A stretch of 64,000 nt of DNA. Source: Streptomyces flaveolus. Its GTDB lineage: Bacteria > Actinomycetota > Actinomycetes > Streptomycetales > Streptomycetaceae. Each line of letters opens with the position of its first letter. Position 1 is the stretch's first letter. The position numbers and the translations under genes are program-made. This document shows positions 49,927 through 58,841 of the stretch, piece by piece. The notes beneath the pieces were generated by a model, which was not told where the DNA came from, did not search any database, and worked only from the letters and a program-made list of their open reading frames with translations. The stretch covers positions 51,396 to 115,395 of the forward strand of contig NZ_BMRV01000020.1 of NCBI RefSeq assembly GCF_014648815.1. The letters run 5' to 3'.

Positions 49927-50862
49927 ATGACCTCCACCCCCCATCACCCCGATCTCCGTTCCCAGTTGGAGACGTTGACCACCGAGGCGTTCCGGCCCGA
50001 GCTGGCCGAGATCGACCGGATGTCCACCCTCGACATCGCGCGGGTGATGAACGGCGAGGACGCCACGGTGCCCGCCGCCGTCGCCGCGCGGTTGCCCGAG
50101 ATCGCCGCCGCCGTCGATGCCGTCGCCGCCCGGATGAGCCGTGGCGGCCGGCTGGTCTACGCGGGCGCCGGCACCGCGGGCCGGCTCGGTGTGCTGGACG
50201 CCTCGGAGTGCCCGCCCACCTTCAACACCGAACCGGGGCAGGTCGTCGGCCTGATCGCGGGCGGCCCGGAGGCCATGGTCACCTCCGTCGAGGGCGCCGA
50301 GGACTCCGCCGAGCTGGCCCGCGCCGACCTCGACGCCCTCGCCCTCACCGCCGACGACACGGTGGTCGGCGTGTCCGCCTCCGGCCGCACCCCGTACGCG
50401 ATCGGCGCCGTCGAGCACGCCCGCGCGCTCGGTGCGCTGACCGTCGGTCTGGCCTGCAACGCGGGCAGTGCCCTGGCCGCCGCCGCCGAGCACGGCATCG
50501 AGGTCGTCACCGGACCCGAACTGATCACCGGCTCCACCCGGCTGAAGGCCGGCACGGCGCAGAAGCTGGTCCTCAACATGCTGTCGACGATCACGATGAT
50601 CCGGCTCGGCAAGACCTACGGAAACCTGATGGTCGACGTCCGGGCCTCCAACGAGAAGCTGCGCGCCCGCTCCCGCCGTATCGTCGCGCTCGCCACCGGC
50701 GCCGAGGACGAGGAGATCGAACGCGCGCTGGCCGCCACCGACGGCGAGGTCAAGCACGCCATCCTGACCCTGCTGGCCGATGTCGACGGCCCGACGGCCG
50801 CCCGCCTTCTGGAGGACTCCGACGGTCATCTGCGTGCCGCGCTGGCGGCGGCGCGGGGCTGA
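49927..50862 (+). CDS. murQ: N-acetylmuramic acid 6-phosphate etherase
   Basis: 311 residues from ATG 49927. It cleaves the lactyl ether of MurNAc-6-phosphate to GlcNAc-6-phosphate and D-lactate in cell-wall recycling. The SIS domain has LVYAGAGTAGRLGVLDASEC with the catalytic glutamate E94; further markers are GVSASGRTPYAIGAVEHAR and TRLKAGTAQKLVLNMLSTI. Length fits the family. It follows the RpiR gene and precedes the EIIBC gene by 15 bases. D-lactate produced here could be used by the FAD/Fe-S enzyme at 8265-11147, by inference. Confidence 0.96.
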   Translation: MTSTPHHPDLRSQLETLTTEAFRPELAEIDRMSTLDIARVMNGEDATVPAAVAARLPEIAAAVDAVAARMSRGGRLVYAGAGTAGRLGVLDASECPPTFNTEPGQVVGLIAGGPEAMVTSVEGAEDSAELARADLDALALTADDTVVGVSASGRTPYAIGAVEHARALGALTVGLACNAGSALAAAAEHGIEVVTGPELITGSTRLKAGTAQKLVLNMLSTITMIRLGKTYGNLMVDVRASNEKLRARSRRIVALATGAEDEEIERALAATDGEVKHAILTLLADVDGPTAARLLEDSDGHLRAALAAARG

Positions 50863-50877
50863 CCGCACGCTCGACAG

Positions 50878-52359
50878 GTGCACAAGGATCCCCATGCCAC
50901 GGCCGCCGCGCTGCTCCCCCTGGTCGGCGGCCCCGCGAACGTCACCTCCGTCGCCCACTGCATGACCCGCCTCCGCCTGGGCCTGGCCGACCGGTCCCGG
51001 GTGGACGACGCGGCGCTGCGGGCCCTGCCCGGTGTGCTCGGGGTGGTGGAGGACGACGGGTCGTACCAGGTGGTGCTGGGCCCGGGGGTGGTCGGGCGGG
51101 TGACGGAGGCGTTCGAGGCCCTGCTGGCGGCCGGGGGCGGCACGGCGGACCAGCTCGCCCGGCGCGGGGCCGAGCTGAAGGCCCGGCAGCGGCGGCGCAA
51201 CGCGACACCTCTGAAGTCGGCGCTGCGGCGGGTCGCGAACGTCTTCGTCCCGCTCATCCCGGCCCTGATCGGCTGCGGCATCGTCGCGGGCGTCGCCGGC
51301 CTGCTCACCAACCTGCGGTGGCTGCCCGGCCTCACCCCCGCCCTGGCCGCCGTCTCCTCCGCCTTCATGGCGCTGATCGCGGTGTTCGTCGGCCACAACA
51401 CCGCGAAGGAGTTCGGCGGGACGCCCGTCCTGGGCGGCGCGACCGCCGCCGTCGTCGTCTACCCCGGGGTGGCGAAGGTGACCGCGTTCGGCGTCGCGCT
51501 CGCCCCCGGCCAGGGCGGCGTCCTCGGCGCGCTGGCGGCGGCGCTGCTCGGCACGTACGTCGAGAAGTGGTGCCGCGCCCGCCTCCCCGGCACCCTGGAC
51601 GTGCTGCTCACCCCGGCCCTGACGGTGCTGGTCTCCGGCCTGGTCACGCTGTACGTCCTCATGTACGCGGCCGGCGAGGTCGCGACGGCCGTCGGCACGG
51701 CGGCGGGCTGGCTCCTGACGACGACGGGCGCCCTGGCCGGCCTCGTCCTGGGCGGCCTCTTCCTTCCCCTGGTGATGCTGGGCCTGCACCAGGCGCTCAT
51801 CCCCATCCACACCACGCTCATCGAGCAGCAGGGCCACACCGTGCTGCTGCCCGTTCTGGCCATGGCGGGCGCGGGCCAGGTCGGCGCGGCGGCGGCGGTC
51901 TACGTCCGGCTGCGCCACGACACGTCCCTGCGCACGACGATCAGGTCGGCGCTCCCCGCCGGACTGCTGGGCGTGGGCGAACCGCTGATCTACGGCGTCT
52001 CGCTCCCCCTCGGCCGCCCCTTCCTCACCGCATGCGTGGGCGGGGCGGCGGGCGGCGCGTTCGTCGGCCTGTTCGCGATGCTCGGCACCGACGTGGGGGC
52101 CACGGCGATCGGCCCGTCGGGCTGGGCGCTGTTCCCGCTGCTCGCGGGCGCCGGAGGGTGGGCGGCGACGGCGGGCGTGTACGGCGGCGGGCTGCTCACC
52201 GGGTACGTGGTCGGATTCGCGGCGACGTACTTCTTCGGCCTCGGCGACAGCCTGCGGGCGGCGGAGGCGGGCGGGACCGTCGGTGCCGTGTGCGACCCTG
52301 AGGAACATGAACCACGCCCAGCTGACCGCCCTGGGCCGCGCCCTGCGCCTCCTCGGTGA
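50878..52359 (+). CDS. PTS EIIBC component, probably for N-acetylmuramic acid
   Basis: 493 residues from GTG 50878. The EIIB domain (1-85) carries the phosphorylated cysteine C28 in VAHCMTRLRLGL. The EIIC domain (about 105-450) has some ten membrane helices with the sugar-site loop LLGVGEPLIYGVSLPLGRP. It belongs to the glucose/sucrose-superfamily permeases like MurP. It imports and phosphorylates the sugar using a separate EIIA. Its place after murQ argues for MurNAc. The last 53 bases overlap the next gene. Confidence 0.9.
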   Translation: MHKDPHATAAALLPLVGGPANVTSVAHCMTRLRLGLADRSRVDDAALRALPGVLGVVEDDGSYQVVLGPGVVGRVTEAFEALLAAGGGTADQLARRGAELKARQRRRNATPLKSALRRVANVFVPLIPALIGCGIVAGVAGLLTNLRWLPGLTPALAAVSSAFMALIAVFVGHNTAKEFGGTPVLGGATAAVVVYPGVAKVTAFGVALAPGQGGVLGALAAALLGTYVEKWCRARLPGTLDVLLTPALTVLVSGLVTLYVLMYAAGEVATAVGTAAGWLLTTTGALAGLVLGGLFLPLVMLGLHQALIPIHTTLIEQQGHTVLLPVLAMAGAGQVGAAAAVYVRLRHDTSLRTTIRSALPAGLLGVGEPLIYGVSLPLGRPFLTACVGGAAGGAFVGLFAMLGTDVGATAIGPSGWALFPLLAGAGGWAATAGVYGGGLLTGYVVGFAATYFFGLGDSLRAAEAGGTVGAVCDPEEHEPRPADRPGPRPAPPR

Positions 52360-52870
52360 GCACGGCGAGGCCCTGACCGCCGACACGCCCGACGCCAAGG
52401 TGCACGAGATCCGCGCCGACCTGAAGCGCGCGCTGGACCGGCTGGAGGAGAGCGTCACCACGACGGCCCCCAGCACCCGGTGCCCCGAGCATCCGAACGG
52501 ACCGGTCGACGAGGCCGCCCCCGACCTGTGCCTCCTGTGCGAGACCCGCCGCCGCGCCGCCCGCCGCGCCGAGTACGGCGGCGGCCCCCTCCCGGCCCGG
52601 CCCGCCGAGCCGGCCCCGTCCCGCTACGGGATGCGCGGCGACCGGCCGCAGCCCCAGCAGCGCTGGCTGCCGGAGCTGTGGAACGGTCAGGCGTGGCAGC
52701 TGTGCGGCACCCCGCGACGGGACCGCCGCGAGGCCGAGCTGTACATCGCCGCCCAGCTGCGCGCCCCACGCGCGGCGATGGCGTACCGGCTGGTGCACGA
52801 GTTCACGGACTACGAGGTGCTGCGCGTGTGGGGGACGCCGGTGCGGGTGGACATCGAGCCGATGGGCTGA
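52307..52870 (+). CDS. Hypothetical protein with cysteine cluster
   Basis: 187 residues from ATG 52307, where GAGG is 4 bases upstream. It starts inside the end of the EIIBC gene. An N-terminal helical part (1-50, ALGRALRLLGEHGEAL, KRALDRLEESV) is followed by RCPEHPNG and LCLLCETRRR, a likely zinc site, a Pro-rich linker, and a C-terminal domain with QQRWLPELWNGQAWQLCG. The function is unknown; a role in the mur operon is not supported beyond position. Confidence 0.75.
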   Translation: MNHAQLTALGRALRLLGEHGEALTADTPDAKVHEIRADLKRALDRLEESVTTTAPSTRCPEHPNGPVDEAAPDLCLLCETRRRAARRAEYGGGPLPARPAEPAPSRYGMRGDRPQPQQRWLPELWNGQAWQLCGTPRRDRREAELYIAAQLRAPRAAMAYRLVHEFTDYEVLRVWGTPVRVDIEPMG

Positions 52871-52888
52871 GGCGGCACCGCCGCGGCG

Positions 52889-53461
52889 TCAGCGGACGAC
52901 GTCGAAGACGTTCTTCTGGATGCCGTTGGCGTACGCCTCGTGCTCGACGAGCCTCAGCTTCTGGGCGTCCTTGTCCGTGTCGCTGAACAGCCGCTTGCCC
53001 GCGCCGAGGAGCAGCGGGAAGACCAGCAGGTGGTAGCGGTCGATGAGGCCGGCGTCCGAGAGGGCCCGGTTGAGGGTGGCGCTGCCGTGCACGATGATCG
53101 GGCCGCCCTCCGTCTCCTTCAGTGCGGCGACCTCGTCGAGCGAGCGCAGGATCGCGGTCTCGCCCCAGTTGGACACCAGGTCGCCGTCGGTGAGGGTGGT
53201 GGAGACGACGTACTTCGGCATCACCTTGTAGTCGGCGAAGTCCTCCATGTCCGGCCAGACCGCGCTGAACGCCTCGTAGCTGACCCGGCCGAGCAGCATC
53301 GCGCCGGCCTCCTTCTGCTCCCGGCCCTTGATCTCGTACGCCTCGGGGAGGAACTCCAGGTCCTTGAAGGTCCAGCCCGAGTTCCGGTAACCGGGCTCGC
53401 CGCCGGGCGCCTCCACGACTCCGTCGAGCGAGACGAAGGCGGTGCTGATCAGGGTGCGCAT
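52889..53461 (-). CDS. Dihydrofolate reductase-family (RibD C-terminal-like) protein
   Basis: 190 residues from ATG 53461. It has the family opening RTLISTAFVSLDGVVEAPGG, then MLLGRVSYEAF and the nucleotide-binding IIVHGSATLNRALSDAGLID. It is an NAD(P)H-dependent reductase of unknown substrate, common in many copies in actinomycetes, often in stress or antibiotic regions. Confidence 0.88.
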   Translation of the reverse strand: MRTLISTAFVSLDGVVEAPGGEPGYRNSGWTFKDLEFLPEAYEIKGREQKEAGAMLLGRVSYEAFSAVWPDMEDFADYKVMPKYVVSTTLTDGDLVSNWGETAILRSLDEVAALKETEGGPIIVHGSATLNRALSDAGLIDRYHLLVFPLLLGAGKRLFSDTDKDAQKLRLVEHEAYANGIQKNVFDVVR

Positions 53462-53554
53462 CTGGGGTCTCCTGATGGCTCGTGGTTCCGGTGGCTCATG
53501 ATCCCGCTGTTGCGTGGTGCGTTCTCCCTCTTCGACCGCGGCGCTCGCGAAAAC

Positions 53555-53920
53555 TCATCGGTCGCCGTCCCGGCCGGCGGCCGAGCGGGTCACCCCGAGG
53601 CCCGAGGCGACGACGATCAGGCCCGCCAGCCCGTGGGCGGCCCAGAGGCCACCGGTCAGGCGGTCGTCCGCCGCCCGCTGCTCCTGGGCCTTCCTCTGCT
53701 GGTCGTACGTCCGGGTGCCGGCCGAGCGGCCGTCCGTGAAGTCGTAGAGGTCGCACGTCTCCCCCGGCTTCATGGGGCCGGACCGCTCGGCGTCGCCGTA
53801 CTCCACGATGATGCCGTCGCAGCTCGGGGTGCCGTCCGCGGTCGCCGCCCGGCACAGGAAGTACGCGCCGACGGCCAGGGGCACCAGGAACAGGCCCAGC
53901 AGCGCGCCGCGGACCCTCAC
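53555..53920 (-). CDS. Small membrane protein with two helices and a cysteine pair
   Basis: 121 residues from GTG 53920, which overlaps the stop of the carboxylesterase by 4 bases (GTGA), so the two are coupled. Helix 1 (about 5-25) is followed by an extracytoplasmic part with CRAATADGTPSC and CDLYDF, then helix 2 (about 95-115) and a basic end. No family is recognised. The coupling suggests a shared function at the membrane. Confidence 0.7.
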   Translation of the reverse strand: MRVRGALLGLFLVPLAVGAYFLCRAATADGTPSCDGIIVEYGDAERSGPMKPGETCDLYDFTDGRSAGTRTYDQQRKAQEQRAADDRLTGGLWAAHGLAGLIVVASGLGVTRSAAGRDGDR

Positions 53921-55455
53921 ACCCCCGCCCCCAGCAGGGGCAGCGCGGCGAACTCGTGGCCCTCCCACAGCCGCCGCGAGGTCTCCTCCGGGTACGGCAC
54001 GACGGCCGGCTCGGCGTCCAGGACCTGCACCAGGCGCCGTCCGGTGTCGTACGCGGGCCAGCCGGGGTCGCCGGTGCGGGCGAACGCGGTCCAGGAGGCG
54101 CGGAAACGGGCGGAGAGGGCCAGCGCCTCCGGGGACGGTTCCGCCCCGGCGAACAGCAGCACGCCCATGTCGGCGTCGAACGTGCCGAACAGCAGCGGGA
54201 GGTCCAGGGCGTGGCAGGCGCCGAGGGCACCGCCGTTGCCCGGGGCAGGCCAGGTCAGCTCGTAGACGTACGACCGGCCGCCGCCCGCGAGGTGAGCCTC
54301 CGCCAGGTGCAGCGACGGCATGGCGAACAGCCAGTCGGTCTGGACGCGTTCGTACAGCTCACCGGGGGACGCGTCGGGGAAGGCGGCGCGGTAGGTCCGC
54401 TCGCCGTCCGGGCCGGGGGCGAACATCCGCAGGGCCGAGGCGGCGCGCTCGTCGGTGATCCGGTCCGAGGACCCGGCCATGGAGCTGAACAGGCGGAATT
54501 CGTCGCGGTTGTGACCGACAATCAGGTCGACGTCCCGGGAGGCCCCGGACGCCAGCGCCCGCCACGGCACGACCGGCAGAACCTCGCCGTCCACGACCGG
54601 TGAGTAGGGGGTGACCGTGGGGGCGGCCTGGCCCCAGCGGTCCACGTGCTGGAGCATCTTGGCGGCCAGCGTCTGTCCGGCCGCGACCAGCCGGTCCGGA
54701 GCCACCGCCGACAGGTCGGCGACGGTCGGCCGCAGGCCCGCCTCGGCGCCGAGGGCGCCGGCGATGTCCCGGGCGAGCGCGTCGGAGAAGAAGGTGCCCG
54801 GCACGCTCTGGGCGATGGCCCGGCGGAACAGCCCGGCCGCGCGCGGCATGGCCAGCAATGCGGCGAGGGAACCGGCCCCCGCCGACTCGCCGAAGACGGT
54901 GACCTGGTCCGGGTCGCCACCGAACGCGGCGATGTTGTCCCGCACCCACTCCAGCGCGGCGACCTGGTCGAGCAGGCCCCGGTTGGCGGGCGCCCCCTCG
55001 ATGCGGGCGAAACCCTCCATGCCGACGCGGTAGTTGAAGGTGACGACGACGAGGTCGCCGTCCTCGGCCACGCGGCGGGCGTCGTAGCCGGGGCTGCCGG
55101 CGTGGCCGAGCTTGTAGGCGCCGCCGTAGATCCACACCATCACGGGGCGGTGGGCGGCCGGGTCCGGCTCGGGCGTCCAGACGTTGACCGTCAGCCAGTC
55201 GTCGCCCTCCGGCGCGCCCGGTGCGCCGGCCCGTCCCGCGAGTCCCAGGTCCTGCGGGGGCGGCGGCCCGAACGCGAACGCGTCGCGTATGCCGTCCCAG
55301 GGCCGGGCCGGGCGCGGTGCGGCGAACCGGGCGTCCCCCACCGGCGGCTCGGCGAACGGGATGCCGCGGAAGACGGTGAGAGCGTCCTCCCGCCGTCCGC
55401 GCACCGCGCCGGTGGCGGTGCGCACCACGGACTCCTGGGCCTCGGGGTTCGTCAT
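53917..55455 (-). CDS. Type B carboxylesterase/para-nitrobenzyl esterase
   Basis: 512 residues from ATG 55455. It has no signal peptide. The oxyanion segment is VMVWIYGGAYKLG, the nucleophile elbow GESAGAGS, and the catalytic His lies in GACHALDLPLLFG. It is a large alpha/beta esterase of the acetylcholinesterase type that cleaves bulky esters. It is first in a two-gene unit with a small membrane protein. Confidence 0.92.
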   Translation of the reverse strand: MTNPEAQESVVRTATGAVRGRREDALTVFRGIPFAEPPVGDARFAAPRPARPWDGIRDAFAFGPPPPQDLGLAGRAGAPGAPEGDDWLTVNVWTPEPDPAAHRPVMVWIYGGAYKLGHAGSPGYDARRVAEDGDLVVVTFNYRVGMEGFARIEGAPANRGLLDQVAALEWVRDNIAAFGGDPDQVTVFGESAGAGSLAALLAMPRAAGLFRRAIAQSVPGTFFSDALARDIAGALGAEAGLRPTVADLSAVAPDRLVAAGQTLAAKMLQHVDRWGQAAPTVTPYSPVVDGEVLPVVPWRALASGASRDVDLIVGHNRDEFRLFSSMAGSSDRITDERAASALRMFAPGPDGERTYRAAFPDASPGELYERVQTDWLFAMPSLHLAEAHLAGGGRSYVYELTWPAPGNGGALGACHALDLPLLFGTFDADMGVLLFAGAEPSPEALALSARFRASWTAFARTGDPGWPAYDTGRRLVQVLDAEPAVVPYPEETSRRLWEGHEFAALPLLGAGV

Positions 55456-55554
55456 CGATCACTCCCTGACTGGTCGCCGCCGGCCTTACGTGCGGCAGTA
55501 GTTGGTGATCCCACGGACCCTATGCCGCGGTGCGCGACGGGAGCGGTCCGGGGT

Positions 55555-56685
55555 TCAGCTCAGGGACTTCAGCGACGCCGCGTCGAACGGCGTCAGCTCG
55601 TCGAAGCGGCCGTCCAGCACCTTCCGGGCCCACTGCGGGTCCTGGAGCAGGGCGCGGCCGACGGCGACGAGGTCGAACTCGTCGCGCTCCATGCGGTCCA
55701 GGAGGTCGTCGAGGCTGCCGAGCCCGGCGCCCTCGCCCTGGAACGCCTTGCCGAACTCGCCGTCGAGGCCGACGGAGCCGACCGTGATGGCGGTCTTGCC
55801 GGTGAGCTTCTTGGTCCAGCCGGCGAGGTTGAGGTCGGAGTCGTCGAACTCGGGGCGCCAGTAGCGGCGGGTGGAGGCGTGGAAGGCGTCGACGCCGGCC
55901 GAGGCCAGCGGGGCGAGGATCGCCTCCAGCTCCTCGGGGGTCTCGGCGAGGCGGGCGTCGTAGGCGTCCTGCTTCCACTGGGAGTAGCGGAAGATCACGG
56001 GGAACTCGGCCGAGACCGTCTCCCGCACGGCGGCCACGATCTCCGCGGCGAACCTGGTGCGGGCCACGGGGTCGCCGCCGTAGGCGTCGGTGCGGCGGTT
56101 GGTGCCGGCCCACAGGAACTGGTCGACGAGGTAGCCGTGGGCGCCGTGGATCTCCACGCCGTCGAAGCCGATGCGCTCGGCGGCGGCAGCGGCCTCGGCG
56201 AAGGCGCCGATGACGTCGTCCAGGTCGCGCTGGGTCATGACCTTGCCGGTGACCTCGTCCTCGCCGATGCGCAGGCCCGAGGGGCCGACGGCGGGGGCGT
56301 CGGGGAACGGCTGGTCGCCCTGCTTGCGCACCATGCCGATGTGCCACAGCTGCGGCACGATCGTGCCGCCCGCCGCGTGCACGGCGTCGGCGACCTTCGC
56401 CCATCCGGCGAGCTGATCGTCACCGTGGAAGCGCGGCACGCGGTCGCTCTGCCCGGCGGAGTCGTGGCCGACGTACGTCCCCTCGGTGACGATCAGGCCG
56501 ACACCGGCGGCGGCGCGGCGCGCGTAGTACGAGACCACGTCCTCGCCGGGGACGCCGCCCGGGGAGAACATGCGGGTCATCGGCGCCATCGCGATGCGGT
56601 TCGGCACGGTCAGGCCGTTGATGACGGCCGGGCGGGCGAGGATCTGCGCGGCGCGCGAGGCGGCTTCGGAGGCGGTGACGGTCAC
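55555..56685 (-). CDS. Old-yellow-enzyme NADH:flavin oxidoreductase
   Basis: 376 residues from GTG 56685, with GAGGAG 7 bases upstream; the open frame to 56907 runs over the palindromes. It has the flavin-binding opening VPNRIAMAPMTRMFSPGG and the substrate-binding pair in GVEIHGAHGYLVDQFLWAG. The C-terminal part holds VAVGRALLQDPQWARK. It reduces activated double bonds with NAD(P)H and FMN, and such enzymes often answer electrophile stress. It forms a one-gene unit. Confidence 0.92.
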   Translation of the reverse strand: MTVTASEAASRAAQILARPAVINGLTVPNRIAMAPMTRMFSPGGVPGEDVVSYYARRAAAGVGLIVTEGTYVGHDSAGQSDRVPRFHGDDQLAGWAKVADAVHAAGGTIVPQLWHIGMVRKQGDQPFPDAPAVGPSGLRIGEDEVTGKVMTQRDLDDVIGAFAEAAAAAERIGFDGVEIHGAHGYLVDQFLWAGTNRRTDAYGGDPVARTRFAAEIVAAVRETVSAEFPVIFRYSQWKQDAYDARLAETPEELEAILAPLASAGVDAFHASTRRYWRPEFDDSDLNLAGWTKKLTGKTAITVGSVGLDGEFGKAFQGEGAGLGSLDDLLDRMERDEFDLVAVGRALLQDPQWARKVLDGRFDELTPFDAASLKSLS

Positions 56686-56714
56686 GGGGGAACTCCTCGG
56701 GGAGGTACCGGTCA

Positions 56715-56742
56715 GTATGTGCATACGCATGGATGCCTGCAC
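56715..56742. promoter_or_regulatory. Nested palindromes before the ene-reductase gene
   Basis: GTATG-TG-CATAC (56715-56726), GCAT-GG-ATGC (56727-56736) and an outer GTGCA/TGCAC pair (56719-56723 and 56738-56742) lie close together 30-57 bases upstream of the start. They suggest binding of a stress regulator of the TetR, MarR or HxlR type; no regulator gene is next to it. Confidence 0.4.
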
Positions 56743-56810
56743 CCGTGCAACCGGCACGCCCGCCACCGTCATTCCGGCCGTCCGCCATCCGTGACCCGGC
56801 TCACACGCGC

Positions 56811-56854
56811 CCGAGGGCGGCACCCCCGGCCTTGGCCAGGAGTGCCGCCCTCGG
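56811..56854 (-). terminator. Terminator of groEL2
   Basis: CCGAGGGCGGCAC (56811-56823) and GTGCCGCCCTCGG (56842-56854) pair perfectly 37 bases after the stop of groEL2. Confidence 0.8.
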
Positions 56855-56890
56855 TACGTGACGGACGGTCGATCAACCGGAACCGGTCGA

Positions 56891-58513
56891 TCAGAAGTCC
56901 ATGTCACCGCCCGGCATGCCGCCCGGAGCGGCCGCGGCGGCCTTCTCCGGCTTGTCGGCGATGACGGCCTCGGTGGTGAGGAACAGCGCGGCGATGGAGG
57001 CGGCGTTCTGCAGCGCGGAACGGGTCACCTTCGCCGGGTCGATGATGCCCTCGGCGATCATGTCGACGTACTCACCGGTCGCGGCGTTCAGGCCGTGGCC
57101 GACGGTCAGGTTGCGGACCTTCTCCACGACGACGCCGCCCTCGAGACCACCGTTGACGGCGATCTGCTTCAGCGGGGCCTCCAGGGCGAGCTTCACGGCG
57201 TTGGCGCCGGTCGCCTCGTCACCCGTCAGCTCCAGCTTCTCGAAGACCTGGGAGGCCTGGAGCAGGGCCACGCCACCACCGGCGACGATGCCCTCCTCGA
57301 CGGCCGCCTTCGCGTTGCGGACGGCGTCCTCGATGCGGTGCTTGCGCTCCTTGAGCTCGACCTCGGTGGCGGCACCGGCCTTGATGACGGCCACGCCGCC
57401 GGCCAGCTTCGCCAGGCGCTCCTGGAGCTTCTCGCGGTCGTAGTCCGAGTCGCTGTTCTCGATCTCGGCGCGGATCTGGTTGACCCGGCCCTGGACCTGC
57501 TCGGCGGAGCCGGCGCCGTCCACGATCGTGGTCTCGTCCTTGGTGATGACGACCTTGCGCGCCTTGCCCAGCAGGTCGAGCGAGGCGTTCTCCAGCTTGA
57601 GGCCGACCTCCTCGGAGATGACCTCGCCGCCCGTGAGGATGGCGATGTCGCCGAGCATGGCCTTGCGGCGGTCGCCGAAGCCCGGGGCCTTGACGGCGAC
57701 GGACTTGAAGGTGCCGCGGATCTTGTTGACGACCAGGGTCGACAGGGCCTCGCCCTCGACGTCCTCGGCGATGATCAGCAGCGGCTTGCCCGACTGCATG
57801 ACCTTCTCCAGGAGCGGCAGCAGGTCCTTGACGTTGCCGATCTTGGAGTTGGCGATGAGGATGTACGGGTCGTCGAGCGACGCCTCCATCCGCTCCATGT
57901 CGGTGGCGAAGTACGCCGAGATGTAGCCCTTGTCGAAGCGCATACCCTCGGTGAGCTCCAGCTCCAGACCGAAGGTCTGGGACTCCTCGACGGTGATGAC
58001 GCCTTCCTTGCCGACCTTGTCCATGGCCTCGGCGATGAGCTCGCCGATCTGGGTGTCGGCGGCGGAGATGGAGGCCGTGGAGGCGATCTGCTCCTTGGTC
58101 TCGACGTCCTTGGCCTGCTCGAGCAGGGCGGCGGAGACGGCCTCGACGGCCTTCTCGATACCGCGCTTCAGCGCCATCGGGTTGGCACCGGCGGCCACGT
58201 TGCGCAGACCCTCGCGCACCAGGGCCTGGGCGAGAACGGTCGCGGTGGTCGTACCGTCACCGGCGACGTCGTCCGTCTTCTTGGCGACTTCCTTGACCAG
58301 CTCGGCGCCGATCTTCTCGTACGGGTCCTCGAGCTCGATCTCCTTGGCGATGGAGACACCGTCGTTGGTGATCGTGGGCGCGCCCCACTTCTTCTCGAGG
58401 ACGACGTTGCGGCCCTTGGGGCCGAGCGTCACCTTGACGGCGTCCGCGAGCTGGTTCATGCCGCGCTCGAGGCCGCGCCGCGCCTCCTCGTCGAACGCGA
58501 TGATCTTGGCCAT
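56891..58513 (-). CDS. groEL2: 60-kDa chaperonin GroEL2
   Basis: 540 residues from ATG 58513. It is the large ring chaperonin; GDGTTTATVLAQALVREGL with the ATP-site Asp is complete, as is VEEGIVAGGGVALLQ. It ends in the glycine/methionine-type tail PGGMPGGDMDF, not in the histidine-rich tail of GroEL1. No groES adjoins, as usual for the second actinobacterial copy, which is generally the essential one. Two CIRCE-like elements upstream give HrcA control. Confidence 0.97.
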   Translation of the reverse strand: MAKIIAFDEEARRGLERGMNQLADAVKVTLGPKGRNVVLEKKWGAPTITNDGVSIAKEIELEDPYEKIGAELVKEVAKKTDDVAGDGTTTATVLAQALVREGLRNVAAGANPMALKRGIEKAVEAVSAALLEQAKDVETKEQIASTASISAADTQIGELIAEAMDKVGKEGVITVEESQTFGLELELTEGMRFDKGYISAYFATDMERMEASLDDPYILIANSKIGNVKDLLPLLEKVMQSGKPLLIIAEDVEGEALSTLVVNKIRGTFKSVAVKAPGFGDRRKAMLGDIAILTGGEVISEEVGLKLENASLDLLGKARKVVITKDETTIVDGAGSAEQVQGRVNQIRAEIENSDSDYDREKLQERLAKLAGGVAVIKAGAATEVELKERKHRIEDAVRNAKAAVEEGIVAGGGVALLQASQVFEKLELTGDEATGANAVKLALEAPLKQIAVNGGLEGGVVVEKVRNLTVGHGLNAATGEYVDMIAEGIIDPAKVTRSALQNAASIAALFLTTEAVIADKPEKAAAAAPGGMPGGDMDF

Positions 58514-58640
58514 GTGAAGTGGTCCCTCCAGGACTGGGGGTGATTCCTTCGGACCGCGCCCGCGCCCGCGACGGACGGCTCGCCGGCCTCGTGGGTTCCT
58601 TCCCCACCCGGCCTGCGGGCCTCACCGACCCGGTCCTTCG

Positions 58641-58667
58641 TTGTCACTCTCACCTTCAGAGTGCTAA
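58641..58667 (-). promoter_or_regulatory. CIRCE-like element 1 (HrcA operator)
   Basis: TTGTCACTC, nine bases, then a perfect GAGTGCTAA. The consensus is TTAGCACTC-N9-GAGTGCTAA, so the left arm matches 7 of 9 positions and the right arm 9 of 9. Confidence 0.8.
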
Positions 58668-58676
58668 CGCCAATGA

Positions 58677-58703
58677 TTAGCACTCGCCCCTGTCGAGTGC
58701 AAG
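58677..58703 (-). promoter_or_regulatory. CIRCE-like element 2 (HrcA operator)
   Basis: A perfect TTAGCACTC, nine bases, then GAGTGCAAG (7 of 9). Its centre is 36 bp from that of element 1. Confidence 0.75.
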
Positions 58704-58771
58704 CGCCTCTCGGGGATCGAGCCGGTCGCTCAGCCGCCCGCGAACACCGGCGGGACCGGGTCCCGGGCAGG

Positions 58772-58809
58772 CCGAAGGGCCCGTACCCCAGGGGGTACGG
58801 GCCCTTCGG
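58772..58809 (-). terminator. Terminator of the cold-shock gene
   Basis: CCGAAGGGCCCGTACCCC (58772-58789) and GGGGTACGGGCCCTTCGG (58792-58809) pair perfectly with a two-base loop, 32 bases after the stop. Confidence 0.85.
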
Positions 58810-58841
58810 AGAAGACCGTTGGCTTGCGCCGGCCGCACGTC

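Noticed and set aside
48838..52476. A 1212-codon open frame on the minus strand
   Set aside because: It is antisense to the RpiR, murQ and EIIBC genes, which have clear families and catalytic residues.
56858..58543. A 561-codon plus-strand frame opposite groEL2
   Set aside because: It mirrors GroEL2 codons and consists of Leu/Asp/Gly/Val runs with no recognisable domain.
58659..58685. GAGTGCTAA-N9-TTAGCACTC read as one CIRCE element
   Set aside because: The half-sites are in reverse order relative to the CIRCE consensus. The correct reading is two elements sharing the region, at 58641-58667 and 58677-58703.
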